DNA of 64,000 nucleotides from Emiliania huxleyi CCMP1516 (GCF_000372725.1 NW_005202428.1:1659610-1723609); one strand, 5' to 3'. Counted from the stretch's first letter, positions 1 to 10,911 are shown. Notes: generated by a model not told the origin, from the letters alone. Program-made: numbers and translations.

Positions 1-3000
1 CTCCCTCCCTACCTATCCTGCCTCCCTCCCTCCACCCCTCCCTCCATCCCTCCCTCCCTCCACCCCTCCTTCCCTCGGCGTCGAGTCGCTTCACCACTAC
101 GCCTAGGCGGCGACGCTCGAGGCGGTGCACACCGCCCGCCTCGCCCTCGACCAGCTGGCAGGGAGGCACGTGCCGCCTAGATGCGCGCGGAGGGAGACAT
201 CTCGCCCCACCCCCACCGCCGCACCCGCAGCCTGCAGCCCCCGCAGCAGCCCCCGCAGCAGCTCTTGCAGCAGCTCTTGCAGCGCCCCCTGCAGCAGCCT
301 TGCAGCGGGGCCCCTGCAGCAGCCTTGCTTCACTGGAGAGACGACACGGAGAGAGTGCCGTGCTCCGCTGTGCCCTTGGGGAGCTGTGACCCAAGGGGGA
401 GCTGCACCCGCCCGTGACGTCAAGCCAGGGGAGCGACAGAAGGTGCCGCGGGTCGCGGGAGGGTCCTCGCCCTGTCCTCACCCTGTTGCAAGTTGCGTGC
501 AGGAGCGGCTCGGCGCTGTGTCCGCCGCTCGACACGCCAGACGGAGGCGGCGGCGAGGGCGGCGGCGAGTCGCCGCAGGGGCACCAGGGGGGGGGCGGGC
601 CGAGGGAGGAGGGGCGGGAGGAGGGGCGGGGGGAGGGGCAGGGGGAGGGGCAGGAGGGGCGGGGGCGGGGGGAGGGGCGGGTCTCGCGGATCGCGCGCGG
701 CGTTGCCTCCGACGGCACGGCCCAGGGCGGGAGTGCAAAGGCGGGCGAGGAGGACGCGGGGCGCCGGACCTCGCTGCTGCGCTGCTTCGCAATGGCGCTG
801 CTCGACGTTGAGCGGCGCGCGTTCGAGCAGCACGCCGCGGCGGTGGACGATCCTAGATGCGGAGAGCCGCAGAGCTTTGCACACGCCTGTACTCGACTGT
901 TCTCACTGCACTCGTGTGTGACCGCGCAGTGCTCCCAGTGCACACGCCACACGGCGCACGGTGCCGTGCCCGCCACGCGTGCTATAGGTGGCCGAGGCGT
1001 GGCTGCTTGCCGAGGTCCTCCGCTCGCACGAGCACGCCGAGGCGGGCGGCTAGAGTTGTGGCGGCACGTTAGAGTGCTGCACTCCCGGCAGCGCACACAG
1101 CAGCGCACACAGCTCGAGCACCCCCCCCTCACACACACACACACACGCACGCCGACTGGCGTCTGATGCGTGCTCGCCTCATGTGTCTAGCACCGCGAGG
1201 CCGCGAGATTGCGCGAGAGGGCCCGAGATGACCCGAGATTGCCCGAGATCGCAGGTACACCGCGAGGCCGCCAACACGCTGAGCGGGGTGCAGAGCAAGG
1301 TGTCTGCCCCCCCACGCGCACCGGGCCTTGCACTCTGAATGCCGTGGGGTTCCTGTCTTTTAGACGTGGAGACGCGAGGGTCGTTTGGCCCTTGCCCCAC
1401 CAGGGCAGTGTGTGTGCGGAGCAGTGTCCCTCACCTCACCTCACCTCACCTGTCCCTCACCTTAGGCGCGGCAGGAGAAGCTCGCCGTGCTGCAGCAGCT
1501 GCTCGACTCGGGCCGCACACTGAGCGAGGAGCGACAGCTCTCCCGCCCCGCCGCGAGCCTCACCCCCGAGATCAGCGCGAGGTCAGCCCGAGATGGCTTG
1601 CGTTCGCAGGAGCAGCGACTCAACCTCTCCGCAGAGGCGGCGGCGGCGGGGCAGCTCGCCGCATCGCTCTCGGCGGAGGCGCGGAAGTGGCAGGGGACGA
1701 TCGACAACGCGGGGCCGTTCCAGCTCGAGCAGCTCCGCCTCTCCAAGGCGACCCGAGATGAGCCGAGATGAGCTGAGATGACCCGAGATGATGACCCGAG
1801 ATGAGCTGAGATGATGGCCCGAGATGAGTCGCCTCTCCAAGGCTGCGCGAGCACCGGGCCTTGCACTCTCCGTGCCGCGGGGTCGTTGCCTCAGCCTTCG
1901 GGCTTGGAGCGAGGGCATCTAGAGAGGGGGGGGGGGGGGGCTAGTGGTGTGCAGAAGCGTCTCAGACCCTTCCCTTCCCGGCAGGCGGCGCGGGAGAGGC
2001 AGGAGCGCGAGAGCGGCGGCGTCGCGGGAGGCGGCGGCGGCGCGTCGGCCGTCTGTCCCCCGCCCGCGTTTGTCGGCGACGTCGCGGAGGGCCTAGCTCC
2101 GGCTGCAGCATGGCATGTCCGTGACACGTCCGGCGCATGTGTCGTGCAGGAGACGTGGCCGAGGAGCTGCTGGCGCCTGCCGTCGAGCGTGCCGTCGAGG
2201 CGTCGCGTGCGATGACGTCGCAGGTCGCTTGCGCCGATTTGGACGCGAGCGTGCAGAGCCAGCGATTGCTCGTCGACAAGGCGCTCGAGACGATGGCACC
2301 GGACAGTCTAGATGCGAAACACGACGAGTCGCGGGCGCGTCAGACAGGCAGGCTTGCACCGGCAGGCATACGCACTTCATAGTCACGGGCGGGCTCCCGT
2401 AGCAATCTAGCCGGTGCACGCAGCGGCATGCACACTGACAAGTCCGCGCGGCGTGTGCTCTTGCCCAGCGGGCCCGCTCGCCCCCGCGGCTAGGTGGAGG
2501 AGGCGGTGCACCTCGAGAAGATGCGCCAGCAGCACGCGGCGCGCGAGCGAGCGGCGGCGGCGCGCGCAGAGCAGCAGCAGGCAGCCGCGAAGCCGCGCCG
2601 GGCGGGACACAGCGACGGCGACGGCGGCGAGGGCAGCAACGCGCCGTCGGCAGACGCGCGTGGCGTGGCGGAGGTGGAGGGGCTCGACGAACTCCTCGTC
2701 GGAGTGTGGGAGCGGCTCACTGCTAAGGCTGCTGCCGGCGGAGGCGGAGGCGGCGACGCGCGCGACGCGGCGTTGCTCGCAGAGGCGAAGGCGGAGGTGG
2801 TGCGTGTGGCGTCCGCCGCGCAGGCTCGCGCTGTGGCGGTTGCGAGGCGAGAGGTGGAGCGGGCAGCGGAGGCCAGACTGGAGCAGCAAAAGGAGACAGA
2901 CACAGACCCGCCCTGCCCGGCCCTCCCTCCCTCCCGGCTCTACCTCGGGTAGATGTCGGGGAGTAGGAGAAGATGCACATCCTGCTGCACGAGGCGGTGG

Positions 3001-5760
3001 AGGAGGCGAGAGAGGCAACGGATCGGCAGCGCGCCGAGGAGGCGCCGAGGTCTAGCCGAGAGATTGAAGATGTGTGGAGCCTTGAAGATGTGGGGCCGTG
3101 GCCGCAATAGAGCGTGGAGAGAGTTGAGTGGGCGCGACCCTCTCGACGCCCTCCCGCGCTGCCCCGCGGCCCCGCCGATCACTGACGGCCACTGTTTCTC
3201 CCCTCAGACCCAGTCGGCGCTCGATTTGGCCGCCGAGCGCGCCGAGGCTGAGAAGCGGGAGGCGCGCGCGGTCGGTCGGTCGTTGCGGCCTGAAGCGGCT
3301 TCCCCTCTCAGCTCCGCGTCTCTCCCTGCCCGCCCCTCCCCCCTATTCACAGGCGGTCGCGAGCGCGCTCAAGGAGGCATCCGAGAGGTTGGCCGAAGAG
3401 GCGGCGGCGAGCAGGGCGTTCCGACGCCACCTTGCCTGTTCTCTCTCAGCCTTTTCTGAGCCGCCCCGCAGGCTGCAGAGGACAAGGCGCTCGCCATCCA
3501 GCAGGCCGTCAAGGCAGCCGAGCAGCGGATGAGCCAGAGCCGCGCGGTGGTGGCGGAGCGTGGGGTGATGGAGGCGGCGATGCGGGCGGCCGACCAGCGA
3601 GTGCGCGCGCAGGCCGCTCGCGAAGGGGTCGCGCGGGTAGGGCGAGGGCGAGGGCACCGCTGACTCATGCGCCGCTGGTGTGCGGCGGATCGCGTAGGTC
3701 GCCGATGAGCTGGGCCGCGAGCGGGCGGCGAGGCGGGAGGCTGAGGAGCGGCTGCAGGCGACGGAGCTGCGCCTCGGCGCCGTCCGCGAAGGCACGAGCA
3801 AGGCGGCGGCGAAAGCCATCGCGCTGGCGGCGCCCCTCCACCGCTCGGCGGCGGAGGGCGCCGTGAAGGCGGCGGTGGAGTCGGAGAAGCAGCGCGCGGC
3901 GCTCGAGCACGCGGCGGAGAGGGACGCGGAGAGGGAGAGGGCGAAGGCGGAGGCGGCGCGGCAGAGGGACGGCGCGGTCCGCGAGGCGCTCGCCGACGAG
4001 CGGCGAAAGCACGCGCTGCGCATGCGGCAGGCGGTCGAGGCGGCGGTGGCGACTGCGCGCCTCGACGAGCGCGCCGCGCAGCAAGGGAAGGCGGACGCGG
4101 CGGTCAAGGCGGCGGTGGAGGCGGTAAGGGCGCGCGAGGCGGAGGCGAGGCGCGCTGCCATCGCCGAGGCCCTCGAAGCTCACGAGCGGCAGCGGGTGCG
4201 TGCTCTAGCTTGCGTCGCTCACTCGGAGCCGCGAGCGCCGTGACTTTTCGACTCACCGCCGCCGCTGAGCCACCCCGTCCCCACTCGCCACCCCCGCCCC
4301 ACTCGGCAGGTGAGGACGGTGGAGGCGAGCGCCATGCAAGCGCTCGTGGGGCAGAGCGCCGACGCGGCACGGAGCGTGCGCGAGGCGGCGGAGGCGAAGC
4401 TAAGCCGCGAGCTCGATGCCGCGGAGGTCCGGCACGCGGCGTCGCAGAAAAGGGCGGTGAGCGCCGCCGTGACGGAGGCGCTCGCACAGCGCAAGGCCGC
4501 CGAGGAGCGGGCGGTGCAGCGCGCCGTCTCGTCCGCCGTTGGCGACGCGGAGCGCGCTGCCCAGGTGGCCGTGCTCTGTTGTCTAAATTGATTGCGTCAA
4601 TTGGCGTCTCGGCTCCTCGGCTCATCTCAGCTCATTCCCCACCGAGGTGACGCGCGCGCGGGAGGTTGCGTCGGCGGAGGCGCGCGGTCGGGCGGAGGAG
4701 GCGAAGAGGACGGCTGCGGCGGTGCGCGTGGCGGTGGAGGAGGCGGTGGTTCACACGATGGCGCGCATCAAGCCGGCGCTGCAGAAGCAGGAGGAGGTGG
4801 AGGCGGCGATCCGGAGGGCCGAGGAGCGCGCGAGGGAGATGGAGCGGATGCAGGCGTCGCAGGTCGAGAATCGGATCAAGGAGCTCGCGCAGGACGTCGC
4901 GTCGCAGCCGGCGGCCGTGCAGAAGCAGATCCGCGCGGCGGTCACCGCAGTCGAGGACCGGAACGCTCGCCAGCTGGCGCAGGTGCACCAGACGTACAAG
5001 GAGGCGGCGGACGAGCAGCAGCTGCAAATCAAGGAGCTGCTCCAGCAGGCAGTGAGGGGGGGAGGGGCGAGGGGGCGAGAGCGGACTCGCGAGCTGCGCG
5101 AGCGGTGCGCGCCCAACCCCTTGCCCCGTCCCCTCTCTGAGACCCTCCCCCCCCTCCTCCGGACAGGCGCACGAGCACGGGCGGCACCAGCAGGAGGCGG
5201 CCGTGACCGCCGCGGAGGAGCGGATGCGCCTCGAGGCCGAGGAGGAGAAGGCGGAGGTACTCGACGCGACTCGAGCCGCCATCAAGGTCGCCGCGATCCA
5301 GCAGGCGGAGGAGGTCGACTCGTTGGTCGCGCAGCTCGCCGAAGTGACGGCGGAGAGGAGGCGGCAGGCGGACGAGATCGCCCTGCTCCGCCAAGAGCGC
5401 AGTGAGCTCGAGCTGAAGCTCGGCCACCACTTCCTCGGTGTCACCGCGGCACACCAAGCGCCGGGCGGCGCCGCCTCCGCCGCCCCCTCCTCCCGTGTCT
5501 CCTCCCACGTCTCCTCCGGCGCCAGCTCGACCCCGTACACCGACATCTCCATCGACCGCGAGGACCAGGCTAGTGCGCAGCGGGCGGGGTCCGGTGTCAT
5601 GGCGGCGCGCCCGGCGCCCAGCGCCGCCCCCTCCGCCCCGCCCTCCCACGTCTCCTCTGGCGCCAGCTCGACCCCTTACACCGACATCTCCATCGACCGC
5701 GAGAGCGACGTCAGCACGGCGGCGGTCCAGGCGCAGAGCAGCACGATCGAACTCGACTAG
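1..5760 (+). CDS. Long Ala/Arg/Glu-rich coiled-coil protein, 3' part of a multi-exon gene
   Basis: I do not recognise the family. The visible protein is almost wholly a charged heptad-rich coiled coil, with runs such as VRTVEASAMQAL, LADERRKHALRM and IALLRQERSELELKL, ending in a Ser/Pro tail and a TAG at 5758-5760. Exons can be followed by protein character and AG acceptors at about 106-160, 785-860, 988-1050, 1256-1299, 1466-1747, 1985-2084, 2150-2310, 2494-2892, 2980-3050, 3209-3281, 3353-3420, 3472-3640, 3699-4196, 4311-4565, 4648-5050 and 5167-5760. From 1466 onward the introns appear to be phase 0. The 5' end lies outside the window (coding-looking sequence is present by about 106). The C-tail holds two near-identical copies of SSGASSTPYTDISIDRE (5505-5562, 5644-5702), possibly a phosphorylation or docking motif. 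Several introns carry duplicated exon edges (see findings). A trafficking or cytoskeletal scaffold is possible but unproven. Confidence 0.72.
1191..1271 (+). repeat. Family-A (CCGAGAT) intron with 14-bp flanking duplication
   Basis: The exon-edge sequence CACCGCGAGGCCGC occurs at 1191-1204 and again at 1258-1271. Between the copies are degenerate CCCGAGAT/GCGAGATT units. The right-hand copy is in the next exon, reading VHREAANTLSGVQSK. This is one of the simplest cases of an intron bounded by a copy of exon sequence. Confidence 0.75.
1300..1465 (+). repeat. Intron carrying dispersed element family B, copy 1
   Basis: The intron runs from AAG|GTGTCTG to CCTTAG|GCGCGG. Positions 1314-1380 hold the best family-B copy, with core CCGGGCCTTGCACTCTGAAT followed by a GTGGGGTTCCTGTC block and GACGTGGAGACGCGAGGG. 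Related copies lie in introns at about 1848-1912, 12754-12822 (reverse strand), 21403-21475 and 31857-31925. A CCTCA-rich pyrimidine tract precedes the acceptor. Confidence 0.75.
1736..1984 (+). repeat. Composite intron: family-A array followed by family-B copy 2
   Basis: The edge CGCCTCTCCAAGGC is present at 1736-1749 and 1830-1843, and about ten CCGAGATGA/GCTGAGATGA units lie between. A family-B copy (about 1848-1912) follows directly. The acceptor is GGCAG|GCGGCGCGGGAG at 1985, which again resembles the upstream AAG|GCTGCGCGAG at 1841. The layout looks like two intron-making events stacked at one position. Confidence 0.72.
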
Positions 5761-6394
5761 CAGGCGGTGGCGCGGAGCAAGAAGGGGGGAAGGGTGGGTG
5801 CGGAGGGGAGCGGGAGGGGGGGTGGGGGGCAGACTCACATCGGAGGAGCGTGGGGACGATCGTGAAATGTCTTGAGTCTGTGAGATGTGTGAGGCGGGGG
5901 GTACGGTGTCGCGAAGTCTGCCGTCTAGTCACCGCTAATCCCCTTGTTACGAACTTACGATAATGTTGTCAGTGGTGACTGGTGTGACGTGTGTGGTCTG
6001 TTGGATCGTCGAACTGGCAACTGCCATGCAGTCCCCCTGCGCGCTGCGCCTGGGCTGCATTTTGAACTTTTGTTCAAAAACATTTTGCATCGACCCTCTA
6101 GACACCAGAGTACTCTGGCCCGCGCCCGGGACGCGGGAGCCTCAGGAGTCACAGTTTCACTTTCAGGTGTCGCGTGTCGCTGTCGGGTGTCGCTGTCGGG
6201 AGAGCGGTAAGGCGGATTTGAAGTCTCCATGAGACCGACTCGCATCGGTTGCACCCGCGGATTGAATGGTCAAGGCTGCGCATATTTGTGCAGCGAAGAC
6301 GCAGTGTCCCAGTCCGAGGCGGCTCTCTCCTGCGATTGGCGCATGGAGCGGGGTTGATGTTGATCTGTTGCAGCAGAGCGCATCTTGCTACGCG
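5761..6394. other. Intergenic, convergent 3' ends
   Basis: This holds the 3' flank of the coiled-coil gene and of the minus-strand TDH-like gene. It is lower in GC than the genes. I see short tandem TGTCGCTGTCGGG units around 6170-6205 and nothing else recognisable. Confidence 0.5.
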
Positions 6395-7941
6395 CTACGC
6401 CCTCTCCTGGACAAACTGCTCCACTAGCCCATTGAATGTGTTCCTTCGGCACCACTCGAAAAGCTCTTCGGACGAGACCAGGCTGTCGCCATTCAGATCC
6501 ATCTCGGTGATCACCTTACTGGCCATCTCCTCAACCAGATCCTCGCGCTGGATGAGCCATCCCCGTTCCTCGCGCCCCTTGATCAGATGCGTCACCATAA
6601 AGTGGCTGATCTCGGTTTTGTCGAGGAGGCCGTTCCGGTCGGCGTCGATGGCACGAAAGAAAGCCTCAGCGCGCATCTTGCGATACGCGTGCGCCTCCAG
6701 GCAGGTCTCCACCATCTTGGGCACAGCCACCTGTGGCGCGTAGCCGAGGTCGCGGAGAGGCTCGGTCGTCGAGAGGGTGTCTGGCCAAAGCCGTGCAAAC
6801 TTGGCCATGTTATCATCCAGCTTTGTCGTCGGCACAAAGTCGGGGACGTGGCGGCGGATCTCCTCGAAGAGCTCCTCCGCCGAGAAGGAGAGCCCCGGCA
6901 TGGCGTACCCATTCTCGGGCTCGTGCAGCGCGGACTCCTCTGCGTCCTGCAGCGCTAGCAGCCCTCGCATCTGCGCGCGGCGGGGAAGACACACATCCCG
7001 TGAGCTCGATGGAAAACGCACCCGCCTCAAACCCTGTCGGCCGCACCAAGTCATCGACAAAAATCATCGGCAAGGTGACGTCGGGCTCGACCGGGCACTC
7101 GTACTGCTCCCCCTTGGACGCCGCGAGGAGCGCATCAAGAGCGTACTCGGTGGTACCGTTGCCCCAGATCGCCTCGCTGTGCAGCACGCCGGGTAGCACC
7201 TATTAGGCAATGACGTTGCTCCCACCCGAAGACTGTTGGCGGCGCGCCACGCGATGCTCAAGCGCACCGCAAACCGTGGGTCGCCACCCGCTGCAGACGC
7301 GAACTCCGCCATTAGCTCCCGGCAGCCGCGCTTCTGCCTGCCATAGTCGGATCCTGGGTCCTGGGTGGGATTTTCCGTCAGCCAACGCGCCGTCGCGCCG
7401 CTCCGCGGGGCTTCCGCCCCAAAGGAGCCGATGGAATCGGTAAAGCAGATCCGCCTCGCGCCAACCTCGCGCATCGCCGTGAGCACCTTTGACATGCCGC
7501 CCATCGTGACCGCCTCGGCAACAGCCGGGTCCAGAGCCGTCTCCACCGAGAGCGGCGCCGCCAGGTTCCACACCGTGGTGTCGGCGTCGGCGTGCTCCTA
7601 CTAGCGGTAGGTGACTAACCGTCAAAGAATCAATTCCTGACGACCCTAGGCAGGCTGATGAGTGCTCCTTGAAAAGCTTCACGAGCGCCTCTTGATCGCG
7701 CACGTCCACGCCGCCGACGCAGACCTACGAACGAAGTGTGGCCGCAGGTGAAGGCCTGCGAGACTCGTCGAGGCTGCGGAAGAGGTGTGAGCTGCACCGA
7801 GGCAATGCTTGTGATGGAGTCAGGGAGCTGCGGCATCCGGTCAGCGGCAATGACCCGGGAGCCGCGAGCGGCGAGGGCTGCGGTGAGGCGCTTCCCGACA
7901 GCACCGCCGGCGCCGACGATCAGGGTCTGAGAGGCAGGCAT
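6395..7941 (-). CDS. L-threonine 3-dehydrogenase-type SDR fused to a C-terminal EF-hand pair
   Basis: The N-terminus (ATG at 7941) opens with the Rossmann motif GAGGAVGKRL. Later exons carry FTDSIGSFG (catalytic Ser region), YGRQK (YxxxK), GNGTTEYALDAL, LPMIFVDD and LSFSAEELFEEIRRHVPDF. These follow the order of eukaryotic L-threonine dehydrogenases of the NAD-epimerase/SDR fold, which oxidise threonine to 2-amino-3-ketobutyrate, usually in mitochondria. After the usual C-terminus the reading frame runs on into two EF-hand loops, DADRNGLLDKTE and DLNGDSLVSSEE, both with acidic residues at loop positions 1 and 12. Introns lie near 7766-7728 (GT-AG), 7660-7590 (edges AGGAGCAC duplicated; GT donor not obvious), 7264-7203 and 7050-6972. 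The EF-hands suggest Ca2+ control. Substrate is inferred from family only; another SDR-extended activity remains possible. Confidence 0.8.
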
Positions 7942-8378
7942 TCAAGGGCAGGCAAGCCGCTGTTGCGACAGGCGCGGCGTCCACGCCTCGGTCCTCGCGA
8001 CGAGCGAAATGTCGCAACGGTGGACGGACGCTGCGCAAGTTCTTTGGGGATAACTTTTTCTTTTTCCATTCTTTCTCCTTTCCTAGGGAGTTTTGTTTTA
8101 GGTATGTTGTTCCTAGGGAGTTTTGAGATGAAAATGTTTATTTTTGTGGTGTATCCGTGCCAATGCGTGCCAGACTGCCCTGCGTTGTGCGAGGGAGTTT
8201 TGTGCTAAAGAATTTGTTCGTTTTGGCCAGAAACTCTTACCCTTGCAGCTTGCTCTTATCTGGTTCGTTGCGTACACGCACCACGTGTTTTGCACTTCCT
8301 CTGTCCCAACTTCACACGTGAAATTGGGTCGCTTCTGTTGTTTACGCTCTACGCGACCGCCCTCATTATTACTCCCTG
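7942..8378. other. Intergenic; T-rich stretch with a direct repeat
   Basis: Upstream flank of the TDH-like gene and 3' flank of the next minus-strand gene. It is much more AT-rich than its surroundings (8040-8125). The 16-mer TTCCTAGGGAGTTTTG occurs twice (about 8082 and 8109). I find no supported gene. Confidence 0.5.
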
Positions 8379-10013
8379 TCATGAGCACGGCTCAGTGGCT
8401 GCCCGAAAGGCTATGAGCTCCTGTAGTGCCTCCGCGCGCGCTCGCAGTTCACGAGCCAGCGCCGGCGGGGGTCCCTCCCCGGCGCTCGCGAGCGTGTCGT
8501 AGGCCGTGGCCTGTGCGCCCCGGCCCCCGCCCGTCGCAAAAAAGGCGGCATTCAAGCTACCTGGGGCAGGCCTCGGCGTAGTCGGCGCGGTGTCGCTGCT
8601 TTTGCGCACGCCGCGGCTGCTTTTCGGCGCCTCAGCAACCTCCTCTCCGCGTTGAGTGTGCAAAGCGGTCAACGGCGTGGCACCCCGTGCCGGCGGCGGT
8701 GAGACCGAGAGCCCTGCGCCGTCGGCGGGACGGGCGGCGACTGAGTGAGGCGGCGTCAACCGCCCCGCCGGCGTCACGAGCCCTCCACCTCCCACCGGGC
8801 ACGTGTTGCGGCGTGCAGCTCCGCGACCACGCCCACGCCCACGCCCAGGAGACACCGGCGGGGCAGAGCCCGCCCGCAGCGGGTCACTGTTTGGCATTTC
8901 CGTCCCCCGTCGAACACCTGCATCTGCCCTTCTCGTGGAGGGCGAGGACTTGGCCGAGTTCGCGGAGTGGGAGGGGGAGCCTCCGATGGGGAGACTCAGG
9001 TCCTCTATTGCGTGGCTGCAATCCTCCGTGGCGGCGGCCCTGAGGCCTGGAGTCGATGGTGGGGACGGTAGCGGGCCTCTGGCGCTGCTGCAAGAAGCGG
9101 AAGACGACGGTCCACCGCCCTCTCCTGATGAAGACGCGCATACGGCGGACTGGCAGGCAGTCCCTGCCGCGGTGCCGGCTTGGAGGGCCGGCGCAACGAA
9201 AGATGGAGCGTCCTGGGCTGGAGTTGGGCCGTTCTGTGAGCTTTCGTCCCGTGAACCCTCTCGCCTCATTCCCTTCGTGCGATACCTCTCGCCCGTCTGA
9301 GTGCTCGCCTCGATGGCCTGGCTCTTGTTACGGCGCACCTTCAGCTGCTGCAGCTCGAGACGGACACCCGCCAAGCTACGCTGTGTGACGGCCTCACGCA
9401 GTGAGGCCTCCCCGTGCAGCCGCTGCACTTCATCCACCCGCCTCCCCAGCTCCTCCTTCTCCTTGAGTACACGGCCCATCTGCTCCTCTGCCGCCTCCCG
9501 CGACTCTTCTGAGGCACTGAGCTGAGCGGCCTGCGTGGCCTCACGCTGCCGCACCTCGTCGAGCTCCTCCAGGAGCAACGTGTGGCGTTGCTGAGCTGCA
9601 ATGAGAGATTCGTCCGTTGCCGCTGCCGCAGCTGCCACAGCAACCGAAGCCTTAAGCTCTTCTGCTTGAGCACTCTTCTGCTGCTGCTGTGCCACCGCAA
9701 CCTCCCGCTGCAGAGTCTCCACCACCTCGGCTTCTTCCCGCCTGGCCAAGGCGAGTGCGTCGCGTAGTCGTGTCTCCCCGGCACGGCGGGTCGCCTCGAC
9801 GCGTGCATTGCACTCCCGCTGCAGCTCAACTCTCTTCCGAGACTCCGCGGCAAGCGCCAGGTCGGCAGCCGCAGTAAGTGAGGCGGCGGCGTGGTCAAGG
9901 ATCTGATCGACAGCCGTGCGTAGGGAGTTGGGGACCATCATGTCCTGCATAGCAGCGTGAAGGTCTACGCGGAGCCCTTTGAGGGCAAGGCTGAACTCCG
10001 GGTGGCGCTCCAT
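8379..10013 (-). CDS. Coiled-coil protein with disordered C-terminal half, single exon
   Basis: About 544 aa from ATG at 10013 (MERHPEFSLALKGLRVDL) to the stop at 8379. The open frame extends further upstream, but that part overlaps the divergent gene's promoter and start, so the internal ATG is preferred. Residues about 50-250 are a strong coiled coil (RDALALARREEAEVVETLQ, LLEELDEVRQREATQAA, VLKEKEELGRRVDEVQRL). The C-terminal half is Ser/Pro/Gly-rich and likely disordered. I recognise no family. It is divergently paired with the 10126 gene across 112 bp, so the two may be co-expressed; a ciliary or cytoskeletal role is only a guess. Confidence 0.72.
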   Translation of the reverse strand: MERHPEFSLALKGLRVDLHAAMQDMMVPNSLRTAVDQILDHAAASLTAAADLALAAESRKRVELQRECNARVEATRRAGETRLRDALALARREEAEVVETLQREVAVAQQQQKSAQAEELKASVAVAAAAAATDESLIAAQQRHTLLLEELDEVRQREATQAAQLSASEESREAAEEQMGRVLKEKEELGRRVDEVQRLHGEASLREAVTQRSLAGVRLELQQLKVRRNKSQAIEASTQTGERYRTKGMRREGSRDESSQNGPTPAQDAPSFVAPALQAGTAAGTACQSAVCASSSGEGGGPSSSASCSSARGPLPSPPSTPGLRAAATEDCSHAIEDLSLPIGGSPSHSANSAKSSPSTRRADAGVRRGTEMPNSDPLRAGSAPPVSPGRGRGRGRGAARRNTCPVGGGGLVTPAGRLTPPHSVAARPADGAGLSVSPPPARGATPLTALHTQRGEEVAEAPKSSRGVRKSSDTAPTTPRPAPGSLNAAFFATGGGRGAQATAYDTLASAGEGPPPALARELRARAEALQELIAFRAATEPCS

Positions 10014-10125
10014 TGGCTGAATTCGGACGAACGCAGACTTGCGGTGAAACGGCAGCAGTGGAGGCCATTTCTTTTGGTTCTCTTGAAGTGAAACGGCTGC
10101 TGCTCGCCGCAAGGCTCGCGCCGCG
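10014..10125. promoter_or_regulatory. Compact divergent promoter region
   Basis: Only 112 bp separate the two start codons of the divergent genes at 10013 (-) and 10126 (+). Any promoter for either gene must lie here or inside the neighbour. No clear TATA box is seen. Confidence 0.45.
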
Positions 10126-10911
10126 ATGCCAAAGAAGGCGAAGAAGGGCTCCAAGAAGGGCTCCAAGGGCGGGTTCGACTGGGCGACGGCAGACAGGGAG
10201 AAGTGGGCGCACGTGGAAGTACGCAATAACCGATGGTGCACGATGCGGTTCACCGCTCTTTTGAATACAACCGAGACGCTGGAGACGGTGCGCCGGCTCA
10301 TTGTGGATCGTCACGGCGTGACAGACCGGGAAGGTCTACGTATGTACCTGGGCTCAGAATGCGCGCCTGAAAGTCAGTTCAGAGCGGAGCACTTTGGGCT
10401 GAGGCTGCAGGATCTCACCTTTGTTGGAGGCTCCAAGAATGACAAGTTTGTTACAGTCGTGACTTATGAGTACAACCAGTTCGAGTCAGCGCTGCGGCTG
10501 CCGCCTCTCGAAGTTGCTGCACCTCTCGTGAGCAGCGCCAAGGGGGCCTCAACCGCCATTCCTAAGGGAGTTCGGGTCGCCGCGGCAGCAGTGCCCCCTC
10601 CCGTCATGAGCACAGCTTCAAGGGGTTCGCGGAATGAGAGAGCAACCGATCTTTATGAATTCGACGAGGGCGAAGGTGGAGGCGAAGAGGGGGAGGCTGG
10701 GGAGGAGGACGGCGAGGACGGTGAGGACGGCGAGGACGGCGAGGATGTTGACGACGGCGATGGCGACGACGGCGATGATGGTGACGGGGGTGGCGACGAA
10801 GGAGACCTGGAGCAAGACGAAGCGGAAGGGGGCGGCGGCGAGGACGCAGGCACGGGCGAGGCGGGGGGCGAGGCGGAGGATGGCGATGGGGACGAGGAAG
10901 AGGAGTCGTGA
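10126..10911 (+). CDS. Conserved-looking protein with basic N-terminus and long acidic tail
   Basis: 261 aa, single exon. It begins MPKKAKKGSKKGSKGG (lysine-rich), then has a compact region, residues about 20-125 (KWAHVEVRNNRWCTMRFTAL, TLETVRRLIVDRHG, LRLQDLTFVGG). The hydrophobic spacing and the phrase 'tetvrrlIvdRHG' suggest a ubiquitin-like beta-grasp fold. From residue about 180 it is almost only Glu, Asp and Gly (EDGEDGEDGEDGED), as in many histone-binding or axonemal proteins. Small lysine-headed proteins of this layout occur in flagellated algae, so an axonemal role is possible, but I cannot name the family. It shares its promoter with the coiled-coil gene on the other strand. Confidence 0.7.
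   Translation: MPKKAKKGSKKGSKGGFDWATADREKWAHVEVRNNRWCTMRFTALLNTTETLETVRRLIVDRHGVTDREGLRMYLGSECAPESQFRAEHFGLRLQDLTFVGGSKNDKFVTVVTYEYNQFESALRLPPLEVAAPLVSSAKGASTAIPKGVRVAAAAVPPPVMSTASRGSRNERATDLYEFDEGEGGGEEGEAGEEDGEDGEDGEDGEDVDDGDGDDGDDGDGGGDEGDLEQDEAEGGGGEDAGTGEAGGEAEDGDGDEEEES

Noticed and set aside
6237-6256. The phrase GACTCGCATCGGTTGC shared with 61013-61031, considered as part of a tRNA or repeat
   Set aside because: Too short, and no cloverleaf could be drawn around either copy.
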